Shown here in pieces: positions 35,528 through 43,171 of a stretch of DNA of 64,000 nucleotides. The notes under the pieces were generated by a model. It did no database searches. It was given only the letters and a program-made list of their open reading frames with translations, and was not told the DNA's origin. The DNA lies in NCBI RefSeq assembly GCF_000833025.1, contig NZ_CP010817.1:558001-622000 (forward strand), read 5' to 3'. Each line of letters opens with the position of its first letter. Position 1 is the stretch's first letter. The position numbers were made by a program, and so were the translations under genes. This DNA is from Myroides profundi (GTDB taxonomy: Bacteria > Bacteroidota > Bacteroidia > Flavobacteriales > Flavobacteriaceae).

Positions 35528-35908
35528 ATGAATATACCAGCTAATTTAAAGTACACTAAAGATCACGAGTGGGTAGCTATCGAAGGAGATGTTGCTACAA
35601 TTGGAATTACTGACTTCGCTCAGAGAGAACTTGGAGACATCGTTTATGTAGAAGTTGAGACATTGGATCAAACTTTAGATAGAGATGAAGTTTTCGGAAC
35701 TGTAGAAGCAGTAAAAACCGTTTCTGACTTATTCTTACCATTGTCAGGAGAGGTGATCGAGTTTAACGAAGGTTTAGATACTGAGCCAGAGTTAGTAAAT
35801 ACTGATCCTTACGGAGCAGGATGGATGATTAAAGTAAAAGTGTCTAATATGGATGAAGTATCATCTTTATTATCAGATGCACAATATAAAGAATTGATTG
35901 GGGCGTAA
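35528..35908 (+). CDS. gcvH: Glycine cleavage system H protein
   Basis: 126 residues. It is the lipoyl carrier that shuttles the methylamine group between the P, T and L proteins of glycine cleavage. The lipoyl attachment lysine is K63 in [13 protein letters not shown], and the N-terminal KYTKDHEWV and central [17 protein letters not shown] are H-protein signatures. The other glycine-cleavage genes are not in this window. Its last codons overlap the start of the VanZ-like gene. Confidence 0.97.
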   Translation: MNIPANLKYTKDHEWVAIEGDVATIGITDFAQRELGDIVYVEVETLDQTLDRDEVFGTVEAVKTVSDLFLPLSGEVIEFNEGLDTEPELVNTDPYGAGWMIKVKVSNMDEVSSLLSDAQYKELIGA

Positions 35909-36278
35909 AACTTTTTTTGTATTAGGAATACTATGGACAGGTCTTGTGTTAGCAGGTTGCCTGTTGGATAGTGATACTATTGCAAAAGCACCAAGATTTG
36001 ATATCCCATATAAAGACAAAGTAGCACATTTTACTTTTTATTTTGTATTTTCCATAATTTGGTTTGTATATTTAGTGAAAAGTAAGCCAAATAGATCTAG
36101 AATTTGGGTAAGTATTCTTATCTTTACTATTGCTAGTTTAATGGGAGCCACTGTAGAGTTATTACAGTATTACTTCACTTCTTCGAGAAGTGCAGAATGG
36201 GCTGACGAATTAGCAAACTGTCTAGGTAGTTTATTTGGGGTATTACTATGTTTGACTCTTTTTAGAAGAAAGAAATAA
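35898..36278 (+). CDS. VanZ-like membrane protein
   Basis: 126 residues with about four membrane helices and the VanZ-family core: [16 protein letters not shown] (helix with conserved K, H and F) and, later, [20 protein letters not shown] followed by a helix. Family function is not established beyond a weak effect of VanZ itself on teicoplanin resistance. The start is a TTG at 35898 inside the gcvH 3' end (11-bp overlap); no better ATG exists before the first helix, so coupled translation is likely. Ends before a strong terminator. Confidence 0.85.
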   Translation: MGRKTFFVLGILWTGLVLAGCLLDSDTIAKAPRFDIPYKDKVAHFTFYFVFSIIWFVYLVKSKPNRSRIWVSILIFTIASLMGATVELLQYYFTSSRSAEWADELANCLGSLFGVLLCLTLFRRKK

Positions 36279-36283
36279 GATTT

Positions 36284-36315
36284 AAAAATGACCCCATCAA
36301 GGGGTCATTTTTTTT
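36284..36315 (+). terminator. Terminator of gcvH-vanZ
   Basis: AAAATGACCCC and GGGGTCATTTT flank a 5-nt loop, followed by a run of T. Confidence 0.92.
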
Positions 36316-36335
36316 GTTTTAAATATATTTAGATT

Positions 36336-37082
36336 ATGAGAGACTTAAGGGAATTTATGGATTCTACTTATTTAAAATTAGCTGATCAAGCTGGTTTAAC
36401 TGAAGTAGAAAATAATCAGGTAGTAGCTGATTTAATTCAAGAAGCAATTGATGAGAAATTTAAATTAGCAATGATTCGCCCTGACCAAGTAAAGATGGGA
36501 CGAAAAATGGTGGATGCTGCTAACTCAAAGGTAGCGATCGGTACAGTTATAGATTTTCCAGAAGGGAACCGCGGTCTAGAGGCGAAGTTAGCTGAAGCTA
36601 AACAAGCCATTGCTGATGGGGTGGATGAGATTGACTATGTAGTTGATTATACTGCTTTCCAAAAAGGAGAAGTAGAACAAGTAAAAAAAGAAGTAGCTGA
36701 GTGTACTAAGCTAGGTCTTGATGCTGGTAAAGTAGTGAAGTGGATTATAGAGACTGCTGCTTTGACAGATAATCAAATTGTGCAGTTAACAGCATTGATT
36801 AAAAATGTGGTGTTATCGAAGTTCAATGAGAAAGATTATGATAAAGTGTTTGTAAAATCTTCAACAGGATTCTATAAAACAGAAGGTGGTAAACCAAATG
36901 GTGCTACACTAGAAGCAATGGTTTTAATGTTAGAGAACGCTGGGCCTCTACCTGTAAAAGCTTCTGGAGGAGTACGTGATAAAGACTTTGCGATCAAATT
37001 AATTGATTTAGGAGTGAAACGTCTAGGAACTTCTTCTGCTAAGATCATTGTTGACGGATCAGGTACAGTAGATAATTACTAA
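36336..37082 (+). CDS. deoC: Deoxyribose-phosphate aldolase
   Basis: 248 residues. It cleaves 2-deoxyribose 5-phosphate to glyceraldehyde 3-phosphate and acetaldehyde in deoxynucleoside catabolism. The Schiff-base lysine is in VFVKSSTGFYKTEGG; IDFPEGNRGLEAKLAEAKQA and the C-terminal KASGGVRDKDFA are further DeoC motifs. Monocistronic between two hairpin terminators. Confidence 0.96.
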   Translation: MRDLREFMDSTYLKLADQAGLTEVENNQVVADLIQEAIDEKFKLAMIRPDQVKMGRKMVDAANSKVAIGTVIDFPEGNRGLEAKLAEAKQAIADGVDEIDYVVDYTAFQKGEVEQVKKEVAECTKLGLDAGKVVKWIIETAALTDNQIVQLTALIKNVVLSKFNEKDYDKVFVKSSTGFYKTEGGKPNGATLEAMVLMLENAGPLPVKASGGVRDKDFAIKLIDLGVKRLGTSSAKIIVDGSGTVDNY

Positions 37083-37102
37083 GATTATATTTTAGTTCTA
37101 TA

Positions 37103-37133
37103 TAAGAGCATCTAGTTTAGATGCTCTTTTTTT
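37103..37133 (+). terminator. deoC terminator
   Basis: GAGCATCTA and TAGATGCTC pair around GTT, followed by TTTTTTT. Confidence 0.92.
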
Positions 37134-37999
37134 GTGCCTTGTTGTGAAATGTTTTTTTGCGGTTTTAAGGAGTTTTATCACAAGTATTAGATAAGTGTAT
37201 TGAATGTTTAGATAAGCTTTTAAACTTATTGTCTTTGATTAGAAATAGCGAAGAGGGGTATAATATCGTATATGTACAAGCAATCATTTTTGGTACGATG
37301 AGATGGTTATGGAATAATGATAGGGTAGTGATCGCATTAAAACTAGCCAAAAATATACGAGCAGTATGCTATCACTATGCGACCACTATGCAATAACTGC
37401 CGATTAGAAAGATTTAAGTTGTAAATAAGTGGATTATTGGTTTTTTTTTAATGATGTTTATTTATGTCTGTTTTTGAATAGGTAATAGAGTTGTGCAGCA
37501 TATTAATGTTGGCGTGAATAGTATTGTATGTTTTATAAATAGGTGTTTTGTTATTAGGATTACTTTGATAGGATGGTTGCATTCTATTTTATTGTGATTG
37601 ACTAATTATAAAGACATGTTGAGTTTTTATTTCTAAGTCAGAAATGAGATAGCATAATTGTGTTTTATGTTTAAAACGATTATCCTTGTGTTTCTATATT
37701 TTAGTGTTGAAGTTTAGAAAAAAAGAGGATAAGAGTTGTATAATTTTGGTTGCGAATTGGATTAACTTGACTTAGTAGTTGTTGGTATAAGCGTGAGAAT
37801 TGTTAAAAAACATATTTAATTCGTTTTGATAGTCATAGCAATCTTAGTTGTTTGTGATTATCATCAATGTTTCTTTTGTGAAAGTGCTGATTTATTTGAA
37901 TGTTTTTTTTTTTAGAACACTAAAGACTGAGGATATTTAAAAAAAGGTTATATTAAAGGCTGTAACGTTTGTTTTTAGGTATTGTTTTAAAAATTGAAC
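37134..37999. other. Long gene-free region upstream of ctaB
   Basis: About 890 bp separate the deoC terminator from the ctaB start, with no plausible gene on either strand. From ~37,440 the plus strand is very poor in C (about 5% in 37,441-37,680 by my count) and rich in T and G. Two CACTATGC copies lie at 37373-37380 and 37384-37391. I recognise no RNA family or mobile-element end. A long regulatory region, an unlisted small RNA or eroded sequence are all possible. Confidence 0.6.
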
Positions 38000-38007
38000 T
38001 ATATTTG
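38000..38007 (+). promoter_or_regulatory. -7 element of ctaB
   Basis: TATATTTG (TAnnTTTG), 17 nt before the ctaB ATG, with TTG 15 nt upstream. Confidence 0.55.
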
Positions 38008-38024
38008 CACATCATTAAAAACAA

Positions 38025-38939
38025 ATGAAAACAGCTTTGAATTTATCGTCTGAAAAAAATACGTCAACTTCTGTGTTGACGGAGTTTAAAGAAATGACTA
38101 AAATGGGGTTGGCACTCAGCGTAGTTTTTTCTACCATAGCTGGTTACTTTTTAGCTATACCCGATTTAGGAAGTATTGACATTCTTACAGTAGCAGCTCT
38201 TGCAATAGGAGGGTACTGTATGGTAGGTGCTTCTAATGTATTTAATCAAATTATAGAGAGAGATCTAGATGCGAAGATGACACGAACTATGAATCGTCCT
38301 ATCGCGTCTGGAAGAGTTAAGCCTAGTGCAGCTTTTATTTTAGCTTGTACGCTTACAGTATTAGGTATTGCTATCCTTTATGTAGTGAATCCTAAGACGG
38401 CTATGTTCGGTGCTATCTCTATCTTTTTGTACACGAGTGTATATACACCGTTGAAGACTATTACCCCTCTATCAGTTTTCGTAGGAGCTTTTCCAGGTGC
38501 TATTCCTTTCATGTTAGGATGGGTAGCCGCTACTAATAACTTTGGTATAGAGGCAGGAACATTATTTATTATTCAGTTTTTCTGGCAGTTTCCACACTTC
38601 TGGGCTATAGGATGGTTCTTATACGATGATTATAAAAAAGGAGGATTCTCTATGTTACCAACAGGAGAGAAGGATTCTAAGACTGCGACACAGATTATCT
38701 TATACACGATTTGGTTAATCATTGCGTCTGTATTCCCTGCATTTGGAGTTACAGGTAGATTATACCTAACACCGATATCAGCAGTACTAGTGTTATTAGC
38801 AGGAGTATGGATGTTATGGGCAGGAATAAAACTGTATAAGAAAAGAACAGATAAGGCAGCACGTTCACTGATGTTAGTGAGTGTGACGTATATTTCGTTA
38901 ATACAGATAATCTATATACTTGATAAAATTTTAAGATAA
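38025..38939 (+). CDS. ctaB: Heme O synthase (protoheme IX farnesyltransferase)
   Basis: 304 residues, about eight membrane helices, UbiA superfamily. It attaches the farnesyl group to heme b, the first step towards heme A for the aa3 oxidase encoded at 21 kb. The allylic diphosphate motif is ASNVFNQIIERDLDAKMTRT with NRPIASGRV after it, and the second Asp-rich loop is YDDYKKGGFSMLPT. First gene of the second oxidase block; the next gene starts 6 bp later. Confidence 0.96.
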   Translation: MKTALNLSSEKNTSTSVLTEFKEMTKMGLALSVVFSTIAGYFLAIPDLGSIDILTVAALAIGGYCMVGASNVFNQIIERDLDAKMTRTMNRPIASGRVKPSAAFILACTLTVLGIAILYVVNPKTAMFGAISIFLYTSVYTPLKTITPLSVFVGAFPGAIPFMLGWVAATNNFGIEAGTLFIIQFFWQFPHFWAIGWFLYDDYKKGGFSMLPTGEKDSKTATQIILYTIWLIIASVFPAFGVTGRLYLTPISAVLVLLAGVWMLWAGIKLYKKRTDKAARSLMLVSVTYISLIQIIYILDKILR

Positions 38940-38945
38940 TAATAA

Positions 38946-39527
38946 ATGGATATAACAGCTCAAGAACAATACGAAAGAAAAGGGAAGGCATTAAAGGTAA
39001 TGATGCTTTTCGGTATAGGTAGTATTATGATGGTCTTCGCTGGTCTAACGAGTGCTTATGTAGTAAGTAAGTCTCGTCCAGACTGGTTAGCAGAGTTTCA
39101 ATTGCCAAATTCTTTTTTATATAGTACATTAGCAATCGCAATAAGTAGCGTTACTATGCACTTAGCATATAAGGCTATAAAACAAAATGATCGCAATAAA
39201 ACAACTACTTATCTAGTTTCTACTTTGATATTAGGATTGTTATTCGTTTTTTTGCAGTTCAAAGGCTTTAATGAGGTAATATCTATGGGATATTTCTTCA
39301 CTGGGAGTGAGAGTACGATTACTACATCATTTTTATATGTGATCGTAATAGTGCACATTGCTCACTTAGCTGGAGGAGTTTTATCACTATTGTATGTAAT
39401 TTATAATCATTTTAAACAAAAGTACAATTCACAGCAATATATTGGAATTGAATTGTGTGCATGGTTTTGGCACTTTTTGGATTTATTGTGGATTTATTTG
39501 TTTTTATTTTTTACATTCTTTAAATAA
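38946..39527 (+). CDS. Cytochrome c oxidase subunit III-like protein (short form)
   Basis: 193 residues with five predicted membrane helices. The C-terminal half has the heme-copper oxidase subunit III signature HIAHLAGGVLSLLYVIYNHF and IGIELCAWFWHFLDLLWIYLF. It is one of two consecutive subunit III paralogues. The N-terminal half is divergent and begins with a charged stretch (QEQYERKGKALKVMM). Whether both proteins enter the same oxidase cannot be told from sequence. Confidence 0.88.
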   Translation: MDITAQEQYERKGKALKVMMLFGIGSIMMVFAGLTSAYVVSKSRPDWLAEFQLPNSFLYSTLAIAISSVTMHLAYKAIKQNDRNKTTTYLVSTLILGLLFVFLQFKGFNEVISMGYFFTGSESTITTSFLYVIVIVHIAHLAGGVLSLLYVIYNHFKQKYNSQQYIGIELCAWFWHFLDLLWIYLFLFFTFFK

Positions 39528-39571
39528 AAAAAATAAACTAAATTTGAAAACTTTATAACTAACAACATTTT

Positions 39572-40552
39572 ATGGGAGCGACAGTTACTACAGCAGCTAC
39601 TAAAGAAACTACTTGGGGTGGAGGAAATGAGCCTCTTAAAGTAAGCTATGGTAAAATGATGATGTGGTATTTCATATTATCAGATTCATTAACTTTTTGT
39701 GGATTCCTTGTAGGATACGGGTTTACTCGTTACAAATTCATGGATACTTGGCCGATTGCGGACGAAGTATTTAATCACTTTCCATTTTTACACGGTGTAG
39801 ATGCGCCGATGTTCTATGTGGCATTGATGACTTTTATTTTAATTTTCTCTTCGGTTACTATGGTATTAGCTGTAGATGCTGGACATCAAATGAAAAAGAA
39901 TAAAGTAGCAGTGTACATGTTCTTAACGATCGTAGGAGGTTTAGTATTCTTAGGATCACAAGCATGGGAGTGGAAAAACTTTATTAACGGAACTTACGGA
40001 GCAGTAGAGACTCGTGGAGGATCTATCTTACAATTCGTAGGAGAAGATGGTAAGCAGATTGCATTAGGTGATTTTGCAAAAGTAGATCCAAACAGAGATG
40101 AGGCTACTTTAACAAGAGCTAAAGCTACTTGGTTTGTAAAAGGAGCGAATGCACCTACATATTCTATAGCAGAAGTAAAAGCAGGTTTTGAAGCTAATCC
40201 TAACGTAAGAATTAGAACTCAATTAACTACAGATGCTAAGCACAAAGAAATTTTAACTAGAGAGCAATCAGTTAAACGTTTAGAAGATGCAGTTCTTGTA
40301 GTAGAAGGAGCTAACTTAATCCGCAATGAGTACGGACATAAAGTATTCGCAGATTTCTTCTTCTTCATTACTGGATTCCACGGATTCCACGTATTTACAG
40401 GGATTTTAATTAATGTAGTAATTTTCTTCAACGTATTATTAGGAACTTACCAAAGAAGAGGTTCTTACGAAATGGTTGAAAAAGGAGGATTATACTGGCA
40501 CTTTGTGGATTTAGTATGGGTGTTTGTATTTACATTCTTCTATTTAGTTTAA
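39572..40552 (+). CDS. coxC: Cytochrome c oxidase subunit III (long form with inserted domain)
   Basis: 326 residues. The membrane parts are typical of subunit III: N-terminal helices (MMMWYFILSDSLTFCGFLVG) and the C-terminal ITGFHGFHVFTGILINVVIF with GGLYWHFVDLVWVFVFTF. Between them, residues ~140-255 form a charged, soluble insertion of about 115 residues (from NGTYGAVETRGG to EGANLIRNEYGHKVF) not found in classical subunit III. The insertion should sit at the membrane surface between two helices. 44 bp after the short form and 18 bp before the subunit IV-like gene. Confidence 0.92.
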   Translation: MGATVTTAATKETTWGGGNEPLKVSYGKMMMWYFILSDSLTFCGFLVGYGFTRYKFMDTWPIADEVFNHFPFLHGVDAPMFYVALMTFILIFSSVTMVLAVDAGHQMKKNKVAVYMFLTIVGGLVFLGSQAWEWKNFINGTYGAVETRGGSILQFVGEDGKQIALGDFAKVDPNRDEATLTRAKATWFVKGANAPTYSIAEVKAGFEANPNVRIRTQLTTDAKHKEILTREQSVKRLEDAVLVVEGANLIRNEYGHKVFADFFFFITGFHGFHVFTGILINVVIFFNVLLGTYQRRGSYEMVEKGGLYWHFVDLVWVFVFTFFYLV

Positions 40553-40570
40553 TTTTAAAAATAAAGTAAA

Positions 40571-40927
40571 ATGGCAGCAGAAGGAGCACATCATTCAAAT
40601 ACAAAGAGAATATGGACAGTATTCGTAATCATGTCTGTAATTACTCTAGTAGAGGTTATCTTAGGTATTATTAAACCAGAATCTTTACACCATGTTCATA
40701 TTTTTGGATTGAGTTTATTGAACTATATCTTCATTATCTTAACGATTGTTAAGGCATACTACATTATGTGGGCGTTTATGCACTTAGAGCAAGAGAAATC
40801 AGCATTCAGATGGTCTGTAGCTGGAGTTCTTACTTTCTTATGTGTGTATTTAATCACTTTAGTATTGACAGAAGGTAATTACATCTTCGATGTATTCCAT
40901 AACTCACAATATAAGTGGATATTTTAA
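40571..40927 (+). CDS. Cytochrome c oxidase subunit IV-like protein
   Basis: 118 residues with three membrane helices (IWTVFVIMSVITLVEVILGI, a middle LLNYIFIILTIVKAYYIMW and the C-terminal VAGVLTFLCVYLITLVL). The AYYIMWAFMHLEQEK motif is typical of the prokaryotic subunit IV (COX4_pro/CtaF) family. The N-terminus carries two His (GAHHSN). It is the last gene before a strong terminator. Confidence 0.9.
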   Translation: MAAEGAHHSNTKRIWTVFVIMSVITLVEVILGIIKPESLHHVHIFGLSLLNYIFIILTIVKAYYIMWAFMHLEQEKSAFRWSVAGVLTFLCVYLITLVLTEGNYIFDVFHNSQYKWIF

Positions 40928-40948
40928 TAACATATTATTATATATTTT

Positions 40949-40977
40949 AAAGGCGGTTTATTGACCGCCTTTTTTTA
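40949..40977 (+). terminator. Terminator after the subunit IV gene
   Basis: AAAGGCGGT and ACCGCCTTT around TTATTG, followed by TTTT. The T-tract runs straight into the next promoter's -7 element. Confidence 0.92.
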
Positions 40978-40983
40978 TTTTTG
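40976..40983 (+). promoter_or_regulatory. -7 element of the SCO-region operon
   Basis: TATTTTTG (TAnnTTTG) abuts the preceding terminator; the next ATG is 24 nt downstream at 41008. Confidence 0.5.
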
Positions 40984-41007
40984 TTAGTTAGTCAACATTG
41001 TGTAAAA

Positions 41008-41664
41008 ATGAAAAAATATTTAATTCTAACGTTACTGTTTGTGATGCCTATTTGTGCATACTTATTCTTTGCAACAGGTGTTAATCAATTTAAGCGTTTG
41101 CCTATAATTACTGAAGGTGTTCAGGATTTCCCGAAAGGAACCTCGTCCTTGGATAAGATACCTTCTTTAGACGGTAAGATTACCGTATTAGGTTTCCCAG
41201 GAGCGCATTTGTTCCGCGATAGAGGAGATGCCTTTAATTTAAATCAGAAAATATATAAACGATATAAGGATTTTGAAGATTTTCAGTTAGTGATGGTATT
41301 GCCTTACGGAAGTGAAGAAGCCGCTCAGAAGGTAGTGGATGAGTTAAGTCCGATCTCTGATATGTCTAATTGGAATTATCTATTCTTAAAACCAGAGGAG
41401 ATACAAGAGTTCTTCACATCATTAGGTCTAGTCGGTAAGCTAGATAGCGACTTAGCTAGTAGTAATGTATATCTAGTGGATAAAGATAGAAATGTACGTG
41501 GCCGTAAGGGTGAGAATAAAATAGGAAATTATGAGTATAAGGAAGGATACTCAACGATATCAGCAGCAGAGTTAAATAATGATATGATGGATGATGTAAA
41601 AGTGCTTTTAGCTGAGTATCGATTAGCTTTAAAACAATATAAACGAATTAATACAAACGAATAA
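41008..41664 (+). CDS. Membrane-anchored thioredoxin-fold protein, SCO-like without copper cysteines
   Basis: 218 residues. One N-terminal hydrophobic anchor (YLILTLLFVMPICAYLFFATG) is followed by a domain that reads like a thioredoxin/SCO fold: LDGKITVLGFPGA at the strand where SCO1 has its CxxxC loop, then FQLVMVLPYGSEEAAQKVVD and NVYLVDKDRNVRGRKG. It has no CxxxC or CxxC. A non-catalytic partner in oxidase assembly is the simplest guess, based on its place directly before SCO1 (1-bp gap). The in-frame TTG at 40981 lies in the -7 element, so I start at ATG 41008. Confidence 0.75.
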   Translation: MKKYLILTLLFVMPICAYLFFATGVNQFKRLPIITEGVQDFPKGTSSLDKIPSLDGKITVLGFPGAHLFRDRGDAFNLNQKIYKRYKDFEDFQLVMVLPYGSEEAAQKVVDELSPISDMSNWNYLFLKPEEIQEFFTSLGLVGKLDSDLASSNVYLVDKDRNVRGRKGENKIGNYEYKEGYSTISAAELNNDMMDDVKVLLAEYRLALKQYKRINTNE

Positions 41665-41665
41665 T

Positions 41666-42289
41666 ATGAAAGACAAGTCGTATATCTGGATCTCACTTAT
41701 TATTTTAATATTTGGAATTTGGGCTGTGCCTAAGATTATTAAAAAGTTTGAGAAAGCTGATTTAGAGATTATAGGTACAGCTCCTAAATTTGAATTAGTG
41801 GATCACAATAATAAGACGATTACCAATGATAATTATAAAGGGAAAGTATATTTAGTAGAGTTCTTCTTTGCTAACTGCCCTACTATCTGCCCTATTATGA
41901 ATGCGAATATGTTAAAAATACAAGATACATTCTATGGCAAATTAGACTTTGGTATCGCTTCTATTACGATAGATCCTACTCGTGATACTGTAGAAGCTCT
42001 ACATGCTCATGCAGAAGGATTAGGTGTGAAGAACCCTTACTGGCATATGATGACTGGGGATGCTAAGTACATTTATGATTTAGCTAAGAAGTTTAATCTA
42101 TACACAGGAGTTAATCCTGATGCACCAGGTGGGTTTGAACATTCAGGTTTATTTGCTCTGATAGATAAGGAAGGGAATATCCGCTCTCGTAAAGATGAGC
42201 ACGGAAATCCTGTAGTTTATTACGATGGGACAAGTGATGAAGGTGTAGCTTGGTTAAAGGAGGATATAAAAGCATTATTAGAAGAATAA
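41666..42289 (+). CDS. SCO1/SenC copper chaperone
   Basis: 207 residues. An N-terminal membrane anchor is followed by a thioredoxin fold with the copper site C71-P-T-I-C75 and the distal His at 159 (GGFEHSG). SCO1 proteins deliver copper to, or reduce, the CuA site of oxidase subunit II (coxB at 20 kb). Neighbours are heme-copper oxidase and assembly genes. The stop is 10 bp before the DUF420 gene. Confidence 0.95.
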   Translation: MKDKSYIWISLIILIFGIWAVPKIIKKFEKADLEIIGTAPKFELVDHNNKTITNDNYKGKVYLVEFFFANCPTICPIMNANMLKIQDTFYGKLDFGIASITIDPTRDTVEALHAHAEGLGVKNPYWHMMTGDAKYIYDLAKKFNLYTGVNPDAPGGFEHSGLFALIDKEGNIRSRKDEHGNPVVYYDGTSDEGVAWLKEDIKALLEE

Positions 42290-42299
42290 TATTATTAAA

Positions 42300-42839
42300 A
42301 TGGAAAACAATATTGAACAAAAGTACAATAAGTGGATATGGGTACTTTCTATCGTAATACCTGTGGTAGTAGCTATCCTATTCGGAGTTAATCTACAGAA
42401 ACTAGGATATGATGTAAAACCGTTATCATTTTTACCTCCAATCTATGCTAGTATTAATGGGCTTACTGCAGTATTATTAGTATGGGCAGTAATGGCTATT
42501 AAAAAAGGGAATAAACAGTTACACGAACGTTTAATAAAAGTGTGTATTGCATGTTCTTTAGCATTCTTAGCGATGTATGTGGCTTATCACATGACTTCGA
42601 TAGAAACGAAGTTCGGTGGAGAAGGAATTATACGTCCTATCTACTTCTTTATTTTGATCACGCATATCTTATTGTCTATTATCATTATTCCTTTTGTATT
42701 ATTTACATTCGTACGTGGTATTTCTGGATCTTATGCTAGACATAAGAAATTAGCTCGTATTACTTATCCTATGTGGTTATATGTAGCTGTGACAGGTGTT
42801 ATTGTTTATCTGATGATTTCACCTTATTATATTAACTAA
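42300..42839 (+). CDS. DUF420 family membrane protein
   Basis: 179 residues with five membrane helices. Motifs: FLPPIYASINGLTAVLLVWA, ERLIKVCIACSLAFLAMYVA and a HILLSIIIIPFVLFTF helix; these match the DUF420 (CtaM-like) family that is regularly encoded with SCO and oxidase genes. In other bacteria such proteins aid oxidase maturation; that role is inferred here from position. Confidence 0.9.
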   Translation: MENNIEQKYNKWIWVLSIVIPVVVAILFGVNLQKLGYDVKPLSFLPPIYASINGLTAVLLVWAVMAIKKGNKQLHERLIKVCIACSLAFLAMYVAYHMTSIETKFGGEGIIRPIYFFILITHILLSIIIIPFVLFTFVRGISGSYARHKKLARITYPMWLYVAVTGVIVYLMISPYYIN

Positions 42840-42851
42840 TAGTATTAAGCA

Positions 42852-43085
42852 ATGATGAAAAAGTTAGTTTGGAGTATACTCTTTTCTGTGTTTTTCTTTT
42901 CAGGAGAAGCTTTTGCTCAGTGTGCGATGTGTCGTGCTACGTTAGAGACAGAAGATGGAGGAGTGAAAGCAGAGGCTGTTAATGACGGAATAGTTTATCT
43001 GATGATGTTTCCGTATTTGCTAGTTGCTTTTGCTATGTATTTTAGTTACAGAATATATAAAAACAAAAAAAGTACAAAATCATAA
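42852..43085 (+). CDS. Small exported membrane protein with CxxC
   Basis: 77 residues. A signal peptide (LVWSILFSVFFFSGEAFA) is followed by QCAMC (Cys24, Cys27), a short acidic linker and one C-terminal membrane helix (GIVYLMMFPYLLVAFAMYF) with a basic tail. The cysteine pair would lie just outside the membrane. I do not recognise a named family; the position 12 bp after DUF420 at the end of the SCO1 operon suggests copper handling or oxidase assembly. It is not a sequencing shadow: the frame is closed by a perfect terminator directly after. Confidence 0.8.
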   Translation: MMKKLVWSILFSVFFFSGEAFAQCAMCRATLETEDGGVKAEAVNDGIVYLMMFPYLLVAFAMYFSYRIYKNKKSTKS

Positions 43086-43088
43086 CCG

Positions 43089-43116
43089 AAAACCGCTAAT
43101 AGTAGCGGTTTTTTTT
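43089..43116 (+). terminator. Terminator of the SCO1 operon
   Basis: AAAACCGCTA and TAGCGGTTTT enclose ATAG, followed by further T. Confidence 0.92.
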
Positions 43117-43171
43117 ATTACTTTATACTTGAGTTATAAATATTTATAAATTTCTGAAGAGTATATTGAGT

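Noticed and set aside
37165..37350. 61-codon minus-strand frame in the gene-free region before ctaB
   Set aside because: Overlaps the start of the AT-rich spacer, has no recognisable motif and no promoter-like element; composition resembles random AT-rich DNA.
37367..37392. CACTATGC direct repeats as a possible CRISPR or attachment site
   Set aside because: Only two 8-bp copies, 3 bp apart, with no further array, cas gene or integrase nearby.
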